From NCBI GenBank assembly GCA_947069175.1, contig CAMTDV010000013.1, positions 26,477,857-26,541,856 of the forward strand: a DNA stretch of 64,000 nucleotides, given 5' to 3'. The stretch is from Scalesia atractyloides. Its lineage: Eukaryota > Streptophyta > Magnoliopsida > Asterales > Asteraceae. Of the stretch, positions 60,024 to 64,000 are shown piece after piece. Positions within the stretch are counted from its first letter, which is position 1. The number at the start of each line of letters is the position of its first letter. The notes under the pieces are model-generated. The model saw only the letters and a program-made list of their open reading frames with translations. It searched no databases and was not told where the DNA came from. Made by a program: the position numbers and the translations under genes.

Positions 60024-60463
60024 TGTAAGTCCCGGTTAATCCGGATCTGACACTGATATCATACGATCACCAAGGATGGGCAGAATCCAAACTTAATGAT
60101 CTTCAAGAAAAACCAAAATGATGAAGAACAATAACGAATTCACTTTAACACCTTGCACACAATTCTATTACTTGAACAAGCAAAATCATCTGGTACAAGA
60201 TGAAGGTTCTCTCTAGAGAAAACCTAATAGTCTACCCCAAAGCTTAACCTTAGAAATGACATAATATCCTATTTATACCTAGGGTTTGCCCATGCCCCTC
60301 ATGGGCTTCCCTTGGCCTTGCCTGGCCCACATGGCCTATGGCATGCCCAAGTGACCTATTCAAGGTCCAAACCTGATACAAACTAACCCTGTTAAGCCCA
60401 GTTAGCTACCATAGACCGTTGCGTATATTTGATGCTTCAGTCTCACACTTATAGCACCTAACA
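60024..60463 (-). repeat. 5' LTR of the nested copia (minus strand)
   Basis: 440 bp, same length as its partner, with no indels seen. Followed by the target repeat gaaat. Confidence 0.93.
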
Positions 60464-62705
60464 GAAATTGGTAACAAGCTTGTTAATAACCGACTCATTA
60501 GAGTATGTGATCTCACGTACAACACGGTTAACTTCATTGTAACGATCGTCGCTCTCGTTCATACCTAAAATAGCACCAAGAGTGTTATTGGGAACAGCCT
60601 CCCTAGTCCAACGTCTAAATATATAACGTTGTGGAAATTCCATGACGTCAAGCATCCTAAGCACACAAAAGATGTGTGAGCACAACAACCCAAACTGTTC
60701 GAATCTTTTGCATGTACAATATACAGTCATGTCGTCCTCCCGCACCACACCTGTGAGACACCATTAAAAATGAATTTTTTAAAGATACATAACACCATAA
60801 TAATTCATATAACGGAAAATACTTTATTTTTTTATATATAACACCACATAACACCATGGGGGACAATACGCATGGAACAATGTAAATGAACTTAAATATT
60901 TAAGTCTTTATATATACCTCGAAGAAAGTGGTGTATGGTTGTTCCCAATCCTTCACAAAAACTTTAATGAAATCAGCGATCGTTTCCCACTTTCCGATAG
61001 CACATCTGTGTAGACCATTTTGTATCTCCAGTTGAACATCAAAAAATATAGTGCGTGTGTATATACTCGCTCGATCCTCCAATACAAAGTCTACTGCCCA
61101 TATGTCAGTGTTCGTGTTTCTAGTGTCATGATCATTCTTCCTATGCTTGTGTCGTTGAGCTTCAATTGCAGCATCAAAATGCCCCAAAAATTCGACAAGG
61201 GCACACTCCAGGTTACAAAACTGTCCAAAAGATGGTTCTCACTCTCTGAGCTAGATGAGGTGCGCAATAAGCCCAAACATGTACTCCTCGCGATAGTACG
61301 CCGGTATCCAACTATCCCTAATCTGATAAATTTACTGTAGCCAATCATGCTCAACCAAGTTAAAATCATTCAGTATGGTAGCTCAATCGCTTCCAAACTG
61401 CTCAGGTAGGATTGAATCGGTCCACACAATGGCGCACAACCTCTTTTTGAAATATGTACCATTACAAATTGTAGAACCTAAAACACCATTGAACAACATA
61501 TAAAACAATAAGGACAAGGACATATGTAAAAAAGTAAAAAAAATCTTAATACATCGAATAAGTAAACACCTTATCAGTAAGCTTGTCCATTATATGCCAC
61601 ATGTATAACCTGTGCCTGCTCTCGGGCCATGTATCTTCAATAGCCTTCTTCATGGCTGGGTCTTGGTCGGTGACTATCATCGAAGGGGCACGACCAAATG
61701 ATTCACAAAACACCTTAAGCACCTAGCTATACGTTTCAGCCGTTTCGTTACCTATTATAGCGGCACCAAGAGTAACGTTACGATTGTGGTTGTTGATACC
61801 AGTAAATGGTACAAACATCACTTTGTACCTAACAACAAAGTAAATTAAAAACACCATAAAAAGTCATTGATAGATAATTAAAAAATTTGTAAAAATCCAC
61901 AATCAGCAGATAATTAGTAAACAAACTTGTTACGCCAATATGTCGCATCAAATGAAACAACATCACCAAACACTGAAAAGTTCCTCTTGGCATCCTCGTC
62001 TGCCCAAAACAAAGCCCTTAAAATACCATCTTCAATGGTTGTATACCCCATTGAAAAATTTGGCATGTACTCTTTCTTTCTCAATAGACGTTTAATCATC
62101 ATATCAGCATCAAACTCCGATATGTACCTGTTAGGATCTCGTTTAAATTTATAAAATCGGTTTTGGTTGCGCCAACCTTGTCGAACCCACCATAAAGTGT
62201 CCTCATGATATTAAATTCTTTGACAGGTCCAATATTCAACGCACTCAAAGCATTAACCGCTTGCTCTTGCATATAGTTCATACCTTGGTTAGCGGGAAGT
62301 AAATACCTATCATCGTCGGCAACAAAAGAGTGGTTATGATCCTCCTTGAAATAATATATCTCGTATAGTTTTGAAGCATTTAACTTAACACACAGACGTG
62401 CTTCACAGCTCGTCCTTATAGAAGGAACCCGTTGAATAGTTTTCCTTTTTGACCCATTATTTGAGGAGTCAACTTCTTTAGATGAGTCGATCACCTTAAA
62501 AGGTTTAGTTCCTTCCTTTGAACAAACAAAATATTTGGATTTAATGACATCATGTGGCTTGTATTGAGAAGACTTCCTGGCAGTAAAGCCTGCAGCCATT
62601 GCATACTTTTGATAAAAAAAAGGAATGCATTATTCAGTGTGTCAAACGTCATCTTATCCTTCGGCCTAAGCGACTCATCCAAAACAGGTAAAAAGTCCTC
62701 TTACC
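60464..62705 (-). pseudogene. FAR1/MURA-type MULE transposase, N-terminal and catalytic part
   Basis: Reading leftward. FAR1 DNA-binding domain (62682-62340): LRPKDKMTFDTLNNAF, a 1-bp frameshift in a T run near 62615, then YAMAAGFTARKSSQYK and TSCEARLCVK, with DHNHSFV. The MULE transposase core begins in 62102-61914 (ALFWADEDAKRNFSVFGDVVSFDATY, first catalytic Asp). An intron of about 85 bp follows. The core continues 61800-61590 with GAAIIGNETAETYS, a TAG where Trp is usual, then MIVTDQDPAMKKAIE (second Asp) and RHRLYMWHIMDKL. After another intron come SESENHL and HDTRN ... IYTRTIFFDVQLEIQ (61340-60990). The SWIM finger CTCKRF ... LLCSHIFCVL lies at 60748-60620. It would bind the element ends and cut DNA. 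Broken by frameshift, stop and the copia insertion. Confidence 0.9.
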
Positions 62706-62915
62706 GATTTTGGAGACAGTCGTAGTTGCACAACCGGCTGGTAAGTTTTGAAAACCTATAAAAAATAGATTAAATAAAAACTTGATTAAATTCAATTTAC
62801 AGATGTTGGAAAATTAAGACAAGGCAAAAATACAGAAAACACCATTCAAACTACCAGAGTAAAACGCTATACAAAATCATATACTATGAAAAACACCTAC
62901 ATAGCGTACACTAAA
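62706..62915. other. Right flank of the MULE
   Basis: Non-coding, upstream of the transposase. It contains the words aaaacaccatt and aaaacacctac, the inverse of gtgttttgtatgg-type words in the left array. It may be subterminal or promoter sequence. The last bases, ctaaa, precede the gypsy LTR. Confidence 0.5.
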
Positions 62916-64000
62916 TGTCACACCCTGACCCGCAGCGGATAAGGTAGTCGGGGCATGATTGAGTTTTCATCAAAGTTCATGACATTTACTATTGTAAAAG
63001 TTTCATATTTATTATTTCAAATTTAAATAATGCATTCTAATCAACACATAATTCATACAAATACAATAATGTTCCAAATAAAGCTTGCAAATAACAGTTT
63101 ATTTCCTCTAAGGCCCATGTCCTATGTGATCCGCACTTCAAACATGTTCACCTGTATCATGTAGAGTTTTGGGTCAACATAAGTTGGCGAGTTAATCCAT
63201 TTCATTGAGCAAAAGATATGTTGAGTATTTTATTAAAATATGCATTAACCAAATATGGGAACATAGTATATGTAATCTAAATCACAAACCATATCTTCAA
63301 CTAATAGTGTACATGTGAGCACAATAAGCGATGTGTTGCGAGATCAAGGCTCAATCAAACGAGCCGATCTAGCATATTAGGCAACGCGACGCTCAACCCG
63401 TAAGTAACGGGGAACAAATGGGCATAATGTGAGAGAATGACTAAAATGAGAAATATAAACACAAAATCACAATAAACAACAATATCACATAGCACGTTAG
63501 ATCACATAATGGTAATAGCACGAGATTTATAATAACAAGATAATAAAAGCTACACATGATACATCCCAAAAGCGTGAGTAAACGGGGAAGTTGTAAGATT
63601 CACTCACAGTGGGTGCGATTACGATTCTTACGAAGATTACGCACGATTGAGTGGTTGAGATACCAAACGACGAAATGGCTAACCTAAATATTCACATAAT
63701 AATTTAGATAAAAATATATATTCCCTTGGGTTGAATTTAATATTTTTACTTCACTTATTATTTACATAATTTATTAGATAGTTTAGATAAATTTTTATTG
63801 TGTTTAATACTGTATTTTTATTCGGTTAAACTTATTTGCCACTAATATTATTTGGTTATATAAAAATAATATAATTTTTGGAAAAATAATTAAAAGTTTA
63901 GTTTAATTAAAAAAATATGTTTTTCCTGAATTAAAGCGGACTAAATCGCATAAACCAGTCGGATACGCAACGTGTGGGGACAGAACTCGTGACCTCTCGT
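62916..64000 (-). mobile_element. Minus-strand gypsy LTR, running out of the window
   Basis: The plus strand starts tgtcacaccctgaccc, the reverse of the common ...gggtgtgaca LTR end, so this is the 3' end of a minus-strand element whose body lies beyond 64000. The reversed word tcgccaacttatgttgaccc (63170-63190) and a catgatacaggtga match the LTR remnant at 19015-19060. There is no primer-binding site on its left, consistent with a 3' LTR rather than a 5' LTR. No coding region seen. Confidence 0.75.

Larger units (their letters stand above)
54826..60463 (-). mobile_element. Non-autonomous Ty1/copia element nested in the transposase gene
   Basis: 440-bp LTRs at 54826-55265 and 60024-60463 (tgtaagtccc...cctaaca on the plus strand), flanked by perfect 5-bp repeats gaaat (54821-54825, 60464-60468). 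The primer site at 60010-60021 is a full tggtatcagagc match, and the purine tract lies next to the left LTR (55266-55280, reversed gtctagggggagat). I count about 20 differences between LTRs (4.5%). The interior has a long gag-like region and a trace of protease but no integrase or RT, so it is a gag-bearing non-autonomous copia (TR-GAG style) or an internally deleted copy. Confidence 0.93.
41245..62915. mobile_element. Mutator-like element with Ulp1 protease and FAR1-type transposase genes, twice interrupted
   Basis: Two convergent genes define one element: a Ulp1-like (C48) protease on the plus strand (about 42150-53769) and a FAR1/MURA-type transposase on the minus strand (about 62700-54413). 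The protease gene is split by a gypsy element (44537-52165) and the transposase gene by a copia element (54826-60463). Taking out both, with one target copy each, leaves about 8.4 kb, a normal size for an autonomous MULE. Ulp1-carrying MULEs (Kaonashi/KI-MULE type) are known in plants. Long terminal inverted repeats and a 9-bp target repeat are not identified: the left edge is cut by a copia LTR and the right edge abuts a gypsy LTR at 62916. The outer limits are therefore approximate. Confidence 0.8.

Overview
This is a stretch of plant nuclear DNA made almost entirely of transposable elements in different states of decay. The evidence for a flowering plant is a FAR1-type Mutator-like (MULE) transposase gene, a plant-style MULE Ulp1 protease gene, Ty1/copia and Ty3/gypsy elements primed by initiator tRNA-Met, a tRNA-derived SINE, hAT-like termini and a fragment of a plant BCS1-like AAA-ATPase. 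Base composition is AT-rich with CpG-rich islands inside some LTRs. The copia and gypsy styles suggest a eudicot with a large genome, perhaps Asteraceae, but that is only an impression. I see no intact host gene; every coding region carries stops, frameshifts or truncations.

Layout. 1-3.1 kb: a 752-bp tandem array made of hAT-like terminal sequences, ending in a 509-bp element flanked by the 8-mer gtcacaag. 4.4-5.7 kb: a copia-like LTR abutting a BCS1-like ATPase fragment, then a decayed tRNA-His. 7.46-14.03 kb: a solo LTR (target repeat agaat) split by a complete but decayed copia element (7560-13891, LTRs 272 bp, target repeat gtcct). 15.1-15.45 kb: a minus-strand SINE with a 10-bp target repeat. 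18.6-22.9 kb: remnants of a gypsy LTR and leader, an unidentified coding remnant, and a minus-strand LTR element. 24.6-31.3 kb: a long copia element (LTR, gag, protease, integrase, RT) cut off by a gypsy element (31.3-36.8 kb) that has lost its PBS and 3' half. 36.9-38.4 kb: intron-like DNA with degenerate repeats. 38.4-41.2 kb: an LTR-like promoter fused to a truncated minus-strand copia element.

41.2-62.9 kb is the most interesting region: one MULE with two convergent genes, a Ulp1-like cysteine protease (+) and a FAR1/MURA-type transposase with SWIM finger and CCHC knuckle (-). A 7.6-kb non-autonomous gypsy element (44537-52165) sits in the protease gene, and a 5.6-kb non-autonomous copia element (54826-60463) sits in the transposase gene. 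Removing both leaves about 8.4 kb of MULE. The window closes inside a minus-strand gypsy LTR that starts at 62916.

The elements form a nested record. LTR pairs counted by eye differ at 11/272 positions (7560 element) and about 20/440 (54826 element), so these insertions are of similar, fairly young age and the MULE is older than the insertion it carries. Many premature stops look like C-to-T changes, as expected for methylated, silenced repeats.
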